The notes under the pieces are model-generated. The model ran no database searches. It was not told where the DNA came from and saw only the letters and a list, made by a program, of their open reading frames with translations. DNA of 64,000 nucleotides from an uncultured Clostridia bacterium (GTDB taxonomy: Bacteria > Bacillota > Clostridia > TANB77 > CAG-508). This document shows, piece by piece, positions 57,545-64,000 of this stretch; positions within the stretch are counted from its first letter, which is position 1, and the number at the start of each line of letters is the position of its first letter. The stretch covers positions 1 through 64,000 of the forward strand of contig CARPYP010000009.1 in assembly GCA_949045875.1 (NCBI GenBank), read 5' to 3'. The position numbers and the translations under genes are program-made.

Positions 57545-57979
57545 ATGAATAACACAACCTATAGTGTAAAGAAAAGTGAAATTGAAAGTAAATGGTATAT
57601 AATTGATGCAGAAAACAAACCACTAGGTAGAGTAGCAACAGAAGCTGCAAAATTATTAAGAGGAAAGCATAAACCAACATTTACACCAAACTTAGATGTT
57701 GGAGATCATGTTATAATAATTAACTGTGACAAAATAAAATTAACAGGAAACAAAATGAATGACAAAATTTATAGACATCATTCAGGATACATTGGTGGAA
57801 TGAAAGAAATAACAGCAAAAGATATGATAGAAAAGAATCCAGAAAAAGTAATGATGCTTGCAATAAAAGGAATGTTACCACACAACAGTTTAGGAAGACA
57901 ACAAATAAAAAAAGTAAGAATATATGCAGGTAGCGAGCATGAAAATCAAGCACAAAAACCAGAAATGTGGAATTTCTAA
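57545..57979 (+). CDS. rplM: Ribosomal protein L13
   Basis: 144 residues with 'W-Y-I-I-D-A-E-N-K-P-L-G-R-V-A-T-E-A' and 'M-L-P-H-N-S-L-G-R'. GGAGG lies upstream of the ATG. It heads the conserved rplM-rpsI pair. The leader (about 57430-57544) contains AACTA...TAGTT around TTTTCCGG, which may be an L13-type leader hairpin; not certain. Confidence 0.98.
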   Translation: MNNTTYSVKKSEIESKWYIIDAENKPLGRVATEAAKLLRGKHKPTFTPNLDVGDHVIIINCDKIKLTGNKMNDKIYRHHSGYIGGMKEITAKDMIEKNPEKVMMLAIKGMLPHNSLGRQQIKKVRIYAGSEHENQAQKPEMWNF

Positions 57980-58041
57980 TAATTGTAAAAAAAGAAAAAT
58001 AAACCTAAATATATAAAAATAAAAAATAGGAGGAAAGATAA

Positions 58042-58449
58042 ATGGCTAAAGCAAAATCTGAAAATATAGTATTTTGTGGGACAGGAAGAAGGAAAAGTTC
58101 AATAGCAAGAGTAAGACTTACAGAAGGAACAGGAAAAATAACAATAAATGGTAAAGATATTGAAGAATATCTAGGATTAGACACTTTAAAAGTAATAGTA
58201 AAACAACCATTAGTAGTAACAAATACAACAGACAAATATGATGTTATTTGTAAAGTAATTGGAGGAGGAACAGCAGGTCAAGCAGGAGCCATCCGTCATG
58301 GAATAGCAAGAGCATTAAACGAAGCAAATGCAGAATATAGACCAATATTAAAAACTAGTGGATTTTTAACAAGAGACTCAAGAATGAAAGAAAGAAAGAA
58401 ATATGGAATGAAGAAAGCAAGAAAAGCGCCTCAATTCAGTAAGAGATAA
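58042..58449 (+). CDS. rpsI: Ribosomal protein S9
   Basis: 135 residues ending in the diagnostic basic tail 'K-K-Y-G-M-K-K-A-R-K-A-P-Q-F-S-K-R', which reaches the P-site tRNA. 'G-T-G-R-R-K-S-S-I-A-R-V-R' marks the start of the fold. AGGAGGAAA precedes the ATG. Cotranscribed with rplM. Confidence 0.98.
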   Translation: MAKAKSENIVFCGTGRRKSSIARVRLTEGTGKITINGKDIEEYLGLDTLKVIVKQPLVVTNTTDKYDVICKVIGGGTAGQAGAIRHGIARALNEANAEYRPILKTSGFLTRDSRMKERKKYGMKKARKAPQFSKR

Positions 58450-58465
58450 AATGTTTTTTATAAAC

Positions 58466-58505
58466 AAAAAAGCATCAGAAGTGTTGAAAACTCTGATGCT
58501 TTTTT
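58466..58505 (+). terminator. Terminator of rplM-rpsI
   Basis: AAAAAGCATCAGA-type left arm (58467-58479) pairs with TCTGATGCTTTTT on the right, loop of about 12 bases, T-run at 58501-58505. Confidence 0.9.
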
Positions 58506-58514
58506 GTGGTCAGT

Positions 58515-58613
58515 TTAGTGACTATCTCTTGGAATGTCGATGATAATGTCGGCAGCTCTATCATAAAAATTTCCAGATTCCTTAATAGCACCGCAAGGGA
58601 TTCCTCCAAACAA
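58515..58613 (-). CDS. Possible 32-residue ORF downstream of murF
   Basis: On the minus strand, right after murF, AAGGAG precedes a TTG (58613) opening a frame 'F-G-G-I-P-C-G-A-I-K-E-S-G-N-F-Y' and 'D-R-A-A-D-I-I-I-D-I-P-R-D-S-H' to TAA. The residues look protein-like rather than random for such an AT-rich genome. The RBS spacing is short and the start codon is unusual, so expression is uncertain; it may also be the remnant 3' end of a larger gene. Confidence 0.35.
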   Translation of the reverse strand: MFGGIPCGAIKESGNFYDRAADIIIDIPRDSH

Positions 58614-58624
58614 AATCTCCTTAT

Positions 58625-60022
58625 TTAAATTTTTATGCCTTTTACTATTTCATCAAAATGCATAGCATTCGATGCTTTTACTAACACTATATCTCCCTCT
58701 TTTAATTCTTCTTTTGCAGAACTTATTGCTTCTTCATTTGTTTTGCATTCAAATATCTTAATGTTTGTATGTGCTCCTACCTCTAATGCTCTTTTCACAA
58801 TATTATGAGAGGCTTCACCAACTGTTATTAAAACTGATACTTCACTCTTTATCACTTCATCTCCAATTTTTTCATGTAATTCTGTTTCAAAATCTCCAAG
58901 GTTTAGCATATCTCCCAAAATTGCAATTTTTCTATCTCCTTTTACATTGTGTAAATATTCTAGTCCAGCTTTCATTGATTCATAATTTGCATTATATGTG
59001 TCATTAATAATTGTAACTCCATTTCCGCTTTTTACTATTTCCATTCTTCTTTTTGTAAGTTCTACATTTTTTATACCATCAATTATTTTTTCTATTTCAA
59101 TATTATTTTCTAATCCAACACATATAGCAGATAGTACATTATAAACAAAGTGCTTTCCTCCTACAGGAATTTCTACTTTATAGCAAGGGGCACATGAATA
59201 ATCTTTATGATTTATCTCTAATGTGAAAATACTTTTATCTTCAAAACATTCTATATCTTTCGCCATTACATCACTTTCAGTATCTATTCCATATGTAATT
59301 ATTTTATGTGTTGTAGTATTAGTTTTTATCCAGTTATTTAATAAATCATTATCATTATTTATAGCTATTGGTGCTTCTTTACTTGCTCCCTCTAAAATCT
59401 CCAATTTTGCTTTTAAGATATTTTCTCTTGAGCCTAATGTTTTAATATGAGAACTACCTATATTACTTATTACACACATGGTTGGATGTGCTATATTTGT
59501 TAAAACTCTTATTTCTCCTGCATGATCCATCCCCATTTCAACAACCAATGCTTCATGTTCTTTTAATTTCAGCAATGTCATTGGTAAGCCAATATGATTG
59601 TTCATATTACCTTCTGTTTTTAAAACTTTATACTTTTCTGACATAATGCTTGCAATTATATCTTTTGTACTAGTTTTTCCAACACTCCCAGTTATAGCAA
59701 TGACTGGAATATTGTATAAGTCTCTTTTATATTTTGCTATTTCCTGTAATGCTTTAATAGAATCTGGTACCTTTATTATCGTTTTTCCTTTATATTCCTT
59801 AGCATCTATTCCTGAAATGATACAAACTTCGGCCCCATTTTCAAAGGCCTCTTCATATAGCGTATTGCCATCAAAATTTTCGCCTTTGATACCTACATAA
59901 ACATCTCCAGTCTCTATAGTCCTTGTGTCTTTTTTAAATACTTTACATTCTATACTTTCATCCCCACATATTAAAATTCCATTGCAAATATTTACAATAT
60001 TTTTAACTGTCAAGTCTTTCAT
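58625..60022 (-). CDS. murF: UDP-N-acetylmuramoyl-tripeptide--D-alanyl-D-alanine ligase
   Basis: MurF adds D-Ala-D-Ala to the UDP-MurNAc-tripeptide in the cytoplasm. The N-domain (residues 1-~95), the ATP-binding 'A-I-T-G-S-V-G-K-T-S-T-K' and 'E-M-G-M-D-H-A-G-E' and the C-domain 'I-N-D-T-Y-N-A-N' are intact. The 465 residues match. GGAAGG precedes the ATG. It lies outside the dcw cluster, alone between rpsI and valS. Confidence 0.96.
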   Translation of the reverse strand: MKDLTVKNIVNICNGILICGDESIECKVFKKDTRTIETGDVYVGIKGENFDGNTLYEEAFENGAEVCIISGIDAKEYKGKTIIKVPDSIKALQEIAKYKRDLYNIPVIAITGSVGKTSTKDIIASIMSEKYKVLKTEGNMNNHIGLPMTLLKLKEHEALVVEMGMDHAGEIRVLTNIAHPTMCVISNIGSSHIKTLGSRENILKAKLEILEGASKEAPIAINNDNDLLNNWIKTNTTTHKIITYGIDTESDVMAKDIECFEDKSIFTLEINHKDYSCAPCYKVEIPVGGKHFVYNVLSAICVGLENNIEIEKIIDGIKNVELTKRRMEIVKSGNGVTIINDTYNANYESMKAGLEYLHNVKGDRKIAILGDMLNLGDFETELHEKIGDEVIKSEVSVLITVGEASHNIVKRALEVGAHTNIKIFECKTNEEAISSAKEELKEGDIVLVKASNAMHFDEIVKGIKI

Positions 60023-60466
60023 ATTATATCTTTTCCTTCCCTTTTTCTTTTAATATATTCTATTATATTAACCTATTGTGCATATATTTTTTTGAATCAC
60101 TAAAATCTACAAGCTCATAATATATAACCTAATTAATTTTATCATATTGAATTAATAACCGCAACTATTTGAAGCACAAAAGCTAGAAAGTTTTTTATAT
60201 TCTTAGGAAAGTAATCATGGAGTGGTTAGTTTCCTTAGAATATAATTATGGCTGAAATTAGATTTTTTATGAATTGACAGTAGCCATTACAGTTATCTAA
60301 TATAAAAACTGGAGGGAAAAATAACCATCATAAAATCGAAAAAGAAAATTGTCAAGAAATACTTGATATTTTGTGCATAGTATTATAAAATGTAACAAAA
60401 TAGCTTATATTATTAGATTTGCTAAAAAAACTAAGTATGAGCCACAGAAAGGAATGGTTAATAATT
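60023..60466. other. Gene-free stretch between divergent murF and valS
   Basis: I see no gene in these ~440 bases. An imperfect hairpin (TATTCTTAGGAAA with TTTCCTTAGAATA, 60198-60242) stands in the middle, and TTGATA near 60362 could be a -35 for valS. No T-box signature is visible, although valS is often T-box regulated in Firmicutes. Confidence 0.5.
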
Positions 60467-63106
60467 ATGGAAAAAACGCATATATTAAACGATAAATATA
60501 ATCCAAAAGAATTTGAGGACAAATTATATAACGAATGGGAACAAAAAGGATATTTTAAGCCAAGTGGAGATAAATCAAAGCCAAGTTATTCTATAGTTAT
60601 GCCACCACCAAATGTAACAGGAAAATTGCATATGGGACATGCTTTAGATGGAACAATACAAGACTTATTAATTAGATATAAAAGAATGCAAGGATATAAC
60701 ACTCTATGGGTTCCGGGGACAGATCACTCTGCACTTTCTACAGAAGCAAAAATAGTAGAACAGATGAAAAAAGAAGGTATAAAAAAATCAGACATAGGAA
60801 GAGAAAAATTTTTAGAAAGAGCATGGGAATGGACAGAGCTTTATGGTGGAACAATAGTATCACAGCAAAAAAAATTAGGATGTTCATGTGACTGGTCACG
60901 TTCAAGATTCACAATGGACGAAGGACTTTCAAAAGCAGTTCATGAAGCATTTAAAAGATTGTATGATAAAGGGTTAATATATAAAGGAAAAAGGATGATA
61001 AACTATTGTCCAGGATGTCATACATCAATTTCAGATGCAGAAATTGAATACAAAGAAGAAAAAACACATTTATGGCATATAAAATACCCAATAGTCGGGG
61101 AAGAAAAATTCATTATAGTTGCAACTACAAGACCAGAAACAATGTTAGGAGATACAGCAGTCACAGTTAATCCAAAAGATGAAAGATATAAAAACATCAT
61201 TGGAAAAAAAGTAAAACTGCCAATAGTCGGAAGAGAAATACCTATAATTGAAGACAGATTTGTTGAAATGGAATTTGGTACAGGATGTGTTAAAGTAACA
61301 CCAGCACATGACATTAATGATTATCAATCTGGAATAGACCATAAATTAGAAATAATAGAAGTATTTGATGAAGACTTAAAAATGAAAGACATAGTACCAG
61401 AATATGAAGGAAAGGATATATATGAAGCAAGAGAATTAATAGTAGAAAGACTAGAAAAAGAAGGATATCTATTAAAAATAGAAGAATACACACACAATGT
61501 CGCAAAATGTGATAGATGTAAAAGCACTATAGAACCAAGGATTTCAGATCAATGGTTTGTAAAAATGGAAGAACTTGCAAAACCAGCAATAAAAACAGTA
61601 GAAGAAGGGAAAGTCAAATTCATACCAAAAAAATATGAAACTACATACTTTAACTGGATGAAAAACATAAAAGACTGGTGTATATCAAGACAAATTTGGT
61701 GGGGACATCAAATTCCAGCATATTATTGTGATAAATGTGGAGAAATCACAGTATCAAATACAGAACCAGAAAAATGTAGTAAATGTGGACATGAAAAACT
61801 AACTCAAGACACAGATACATTAGACACATGGTTTAGTTCAGCATTATGGCCATTTTCAACAATGGGATGGCCAAATACAGAGGCAGAAGACTTAAAAACA
61901 TTCTTCCCAACAAACACATTAGTTACAGGATATGATATTATACAAGCATGGGTATCAAGAATGATTTACTCATCACTTGCATACACTAATGAAATTCCAT
62001 TTGATGATGTATTAATACATGGAATAGTAAGAGATGCCAAAGGAAGAAAAATGTCAAAATCTTTAGGAAACGGAATTGACCCAATAGAAATAATAGACGA
62101 ATACAGCACAGATGCATTAAGATTTTCATTAATAATGGGAATCACAGCAGGAAATGATATTAGATATGTACCTGAAAAATTAGACTCAGCAAAAAACTTT
62201 GCAAATAAACTATGGAATGCCTCTAAATTTGCTTTAATGAACTTAGAAGACTATAATGGGGAAAAGGTAGAAAAATCAGAACTTTGCAAAGAAGACAAAT
62301 GGATAATATCAAAACTAAATACATTAGTAAAAGAAGTTACTATAAATTTAGATAAGTATGACTTAGGAGTTGCAGCAGCAAAAATATATGATTTCATATG
62401 GAATGAATTTTGTGATTGGTATATAGAAATTGTAAAAACACGTTTATATGATAAAGAAGGAAAAACGAGAAAAATGGCGCAATATACAATAAATAAAGTA
62501 TTATGTGATGTATTAAAATTATTACATCCAATGATGCCATTTATTACAGAAGAAATATACACAAAACTATATAATAATGATGAAAGCATTATGATTTCAT
62601 CATGGCCAGAATATGATGAAGAATCAAAATTAAAAAAAGAAGAAGAAGAAATTGAAAAAATAAAAGAAATAATAGTAAATATTAGAAATCTAAGAACAAA
62701 CATGAATGTAGCAAACAGCAAAAAAACGAAATTGATTTTTGTAACCACCAAATATGAAGAAAGCATAAAGTGCTCAGTAGAATTTTTAAAAAAGATGGGA
62801 TATGCAGAAGAAATACAAATACAGAAAGATAAAGCAGGAATACCAACCAATGCATTATCAATATTAACAGATGGAATAGAACTATATATTCCAATAGAAG
62901 AATTAGTTAATCTAGCAGAAGAGAAAAATAGATTAGAAGCGGAAAAGAAAAAAATACAAAATGAAATAGAAAGAGCAAGTAAAATGTTATCAAACCCAGG
63001 ATTTGTAAACAAAGCACCAGAAAGTAAAATAAACGAAGAAAAAGCAAAATTAGAAAAATACAAAGAAATGTTAGTAAATCTAGAAGAGAGAATAAAAACA
63101 TTATAA
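60467..63106 (+). CDS. valS: Valyl-tRNA synthetase
   Basis: Class I aaRS of 879 residues with the HIGH-type motif 'P-P-P-N-V-T-G-K-L-H-M-G-H-A', the editing domain (about 190-330, 'T-T-R-P-E-T-M-L-G-D-T-A'), a C-x2-C pair near residue 420-440, KMSKS ('G-R-K-M-S-K-S-L-G-N') and a C-terminal coiled coil. The ATG at 60467 begins the conserved N-terminus; its best purine stretch (AGAAAGGA) is ~14 bases away, slightly far. Confidence 0.97.
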   Translation: MEKTHILNDKYNPKEFEDKLYNEWEQKGYFKPSGDKSKPSYSIVMPPPNVTGKLHMGHALDGTIQDLLIRYKRMQGYNTLWVPGTDHSALSTEAKIVEQMKKEGIKKSDIGREKFLERAWEWTELYGGTIVSQQKKLGCSCDWSRSRFTMDEGLSKAVHEAFKRLYDKGLIYKGKRMINYCPGCHTSISDAEIEYKEEKTHLWHIKYPIVGEEKFIIVATTRPETMLGDTAVTVNPKDERYKNIIGKKVKLPIVGREIPIIEDRFVEMEFGTGCVKVTPAHDINDYQSGIDHKLEIIEVFDEDLKMKDIVPEYEGKDIYEARELIVERLEKEGYLLKIEEYTHNVAKCDRCKSTIEPRISDQWFVKMEELAKPAIKTVEEGKVKFIPKKYETTYFNWMKNIKDWCISRQIWWGHQIPAYYCDKCGEITVSNTEPEKCSKCGHEKLTQDTDTLDTWFSSALWPFSTMGWPNTEAEDLKTFFPTNTLVTGYDIIQAWVSRMIYSSLAYTNEIPFDDVLIHGIVRDAKGRKMSKSLGNGIDPIEIIDEYSTDALRFSLIMGITAGNDIRYVPEKLDSAKNFANKLWNASKFALMNLEDYNGEKVEKSELCKEDKWIISKLNTLVKEVTINLDKYDLGVAAAKIYDFIWNEFCDWYIEIVKTRLYDKEGKTRKMAQYTINKVLCDVLKLLHPMMPFITEEIYTKLYNNDESIMISSWPEYDEESKLKKEEEEIEKIKEIIVNIRNLRTNMNVANSKKTKLIFVTTKYEESIKCSVEFLKKMGYAEEIQIQKDKAGIPTNALSILTDGIELYIPIEELVNLAEEKNRLEAEKKKIQNEIERASKMLSNPGFVNKAPESKINEEKAKLEKYKEMLVNLEERIKTL

Positions 63107-63128
63107 AAATGATTATAATCATAAGTAT

Positions 63129-63191
63129 AAAAAGACCAAATTTGGAAATAATGTAAAAAGAAATAATTTCCAAAAGGAGGGTCTTTTTTTT
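63129..63191 (+). terminator. Terminator of valS overlapping the sigG ribosome binding site
   Basis: An outer stem AAAAAGACC / GGTCTTTTT (63129-63137 with 63180-63188) and an inner stem TTTGGAAAT / ATTTCCAAA (63141-63149 with 63166-63174) end in eight T (63184-63191) immediately before the sigG ATG. The sigG RBS GGAGGG (63176-63181) lies inside the hairpin, between inner and outer stem. Confidence 0.85.
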
Positions 63192-63536
63192 ATGATAAAA
63201 AAGGTAGAAATATGTGGTGTAAACACATCAAAATTACCCGTATTATCAAATGAAGAAAAGAATGAACTATTAATCAAAATAAAAAATGGAGATGAAGAAG
63301 CAAGAGAACAATTCATACAAGGTAATTTAAGATTAGTATTAAGTGTAATACAAAGATTTAATGGGAGAGGAGAATCACCAGATGACTTATTTCAAGTTGG
63401 CTGTGTAGGACTTATAAAAGCAATAGACAACTTTGACATAAATCAAGAAGTACAATTCTCAACATATCGGAGTACCAATGATAATAGGAGAAATAAGGAG
63501 ATATTTAAGAGACAACAATCCAATAAGAGTAAGTAG
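63192..63536 (+). CDS. sigG: Sporulation sigma factor SigG, N-terminal part (before +1 frame change)
   Basis: SigG drives late forespore transcription. 'K-V-E-I-C-G-V-N-T-S-K-L-P-V-L' and 'N-L-R-L-V-L-S-V-I-Q-R-F' identify SigG rather than SigF. The frame reaches 'V-Q-F-S-T-Y' and then CGG (63468-63470), after which homology is lost in this frame. Skipping the C gives 'Y-G-V-P-M-I-I-G-E-I-R-R', close to the canonical 'Y-A-V-P-M'. With both parts the protein has 257 residues (B. subtilis: 260). GGAGGG stands 10 bases before the ATG. Confidence 0.9.
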   Translation: MIKKVEICGVNTSKLPVLSNEEKNELLIKIKNGDEEAREQFIQGNLRLVLSVIQRFNGRGESPDDLFQVGCVGLIKAIDNFDINQEVQFSTYRSTNDNRRNKEIFKRQQSNKSK

Positions 63537-63966
63537 ATCTGTAAGAGACTTAGCATATAAAGCAATACAAACAAAAGAAGCAATAATGAAAGAAAAAGGA
63601 AGTGAACCAAGCATAGAAGAAATAGCAAAAGCAATGGATGTAGACAAAGAAGAATTAGTATTTAGTTTTGATGCGATACAATTACCAATATCATTACAAG
63701 AGCCAATATACAAAGATGGAACAGAAAACATATTTATAATGGATCAAATAAAAGACAACAAAAACACAGACGAAAAATGGACAGAAGACTTAAGTATAGC
63801 AGAAGCCATGAAAAGACTAACAAAAAGAGAAAAAGACATAATAGCAAGAAGATTTTTTGACGGAAGAACACAAATGGAAGTAGCAGATGAAATAGGAATA
63901 TCACAAGCACAAGTATCAAGACTAGAAAAAAGTGCAATTGCAAGAATAAAGAAAACATATAAATAG
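63469..63966 (+). CDS. sigG: Sporulation sigma factor SigG, C-terminal part (after +1 frame change)
   Basis: From GGA (63469) this frame encodes the rest of region 2 ('M-I-I-G-E-I-R-R-Y-L-R-D'), region 3 ('I-R-V-S-R-S-V-R-D') and region 4 ('G-R-T-Q-M-E-V-A-D-E-I-G-I-S-Q-A-Q-V-S-R-L-E-K', as separate residues) of SigG, ending 20 residues before the window edge region. All conserved positions are present, so the break is the only defect. The first ATG in this frame is at 63478, inside the DNA-binding region, so independent start there would give an inactive protein. Confidence 0.9.
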   Translation, partial: GVPMIIGEIRRYLRDNNPIRVSRSVRDLAYKAIQTKEAIMKEKGSEPSIEEIAKAMDVDKEELVFSFDAIQLPISLQEPIYKDGTENIFIMDQIKDNKNTDEKWTEDLSIAEAMKRLTKREKDIIARRFFDGRTQMEVADEIGISQAQVSRLEKSAIARIKKTYK

Positions 63967-63973
63967 AACAAAA

Positions 63974-64000
63974 AGTTTTTGTATTACCAATACAAAAACT
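63974..64000 (+). terminator. Hairpin at window edge, candidate terminator of sigG
   Basis: AGTTTTTGTATT (63974-63985) pairs with AATACAAAAACT (63989-64000). Any T-run lies beyond the window. Confidence 0.65.

Noticed and set aside
60023..60466. T-box leader before valS
   Set aside because: The region is long enough, but no T-box sequence or terminator/antiterminator pair could be recognised.
1..64000. CRISPR array or complete prophage
   Set aside because: No regularly spaced repeats with unique spacers were seen, and phage-like genes are limited to isolated ORF6N, XRE and PBECR-like proteins.

Overview
The window is a 64 kb stretch of very AT-rich chromosome (coding regions look like roughly 25-30% GC) with short intergenic gaps, strong GGAGG-type ribosome binding sites and TTGACA/TATAAT promoters. 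It carries genes for a Spo0A-type regulator, the germination amidase CwlD, the late forespore sigma factor SigG and an FtsI/SpoVD-like PBP with PASTA domains. Together these point to an endospore-forming member of the Clostridia, probably an uncultured, gut-type lineage (the lineage is inference). Almost everything except 8.9-14.9 kb looks like core chromosome.

Layout. 0-8.9 kb: the end of a repeat-rich surface-type protein, an ABC exporter pair, and three membrane-anchored proteins: two with NTF2-like motifs flanking a 917-residue two-domain wall hydrolase. 8.9-14.9 kb: an accessory region with a Spo0A-like regulator, a small secreted protein, a sigma factor fused to a membrane sensor, two XRE regulators, an ORF6N protein between two copies of a duplicated membrane micro-protein, and an XRE relic. 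15-28.7 kb: dacA-type carboxypeptidase, recN, addA (split by a +1 shift), pth, RNase E/G, carD, a compositionally foreign small gene, dnaG, rpoD. 28.7-34.8 kb: tRNA-Met, a PBECR-like nuclease candidate, an unassigned structured RNA, an HtrA protease behind tandem Spo0A boxes, envelope proteins, a REC-GGDEF protein and cwlD (split). 34.8-46.3 kb is mostly minus strand: a small export protein, PBP, an MBL hydrolase, tetR, purA, clpE and a second htrA; rnhB and one membrane protein lie on the plus strand. 46.6-64 kb: trmFO, rplU-rpmA, hisS-pheS-pheT, a type I toxin-antitoxin-like locus, trmL, infC-rpmI-rplT with an attenuator, rplM-rpsI, murF, valS and sigG (split).

The most unusual signal is that addA, cwlD and sigG are each interrupted by one extra base, and in all three the zero frame runs into a CGG codon. 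Dropping the C restores the protein, including the invariant AGHGG motif of CwlD and the region around Y-x-V-P-M of SigG. In my reading of the other genes I found CGG in frame only twice, both in the foreign-looking gene at 24570-25043. Either this is +1 frameshifting at an unread or very poorly read CGG codon, or a strikingly patterned sequence artefact.

Other highlights are a complete type I toxin-antitoxin architecture (54565-54910), a structured RNA with a possible kissing loop (29612-29757), Spo0A-box promoters with spoIIG-like spacing, and two copies of a palindromic MITE-like family inside translation and purine operons. All calls come from reading the sequence; no database search was run.
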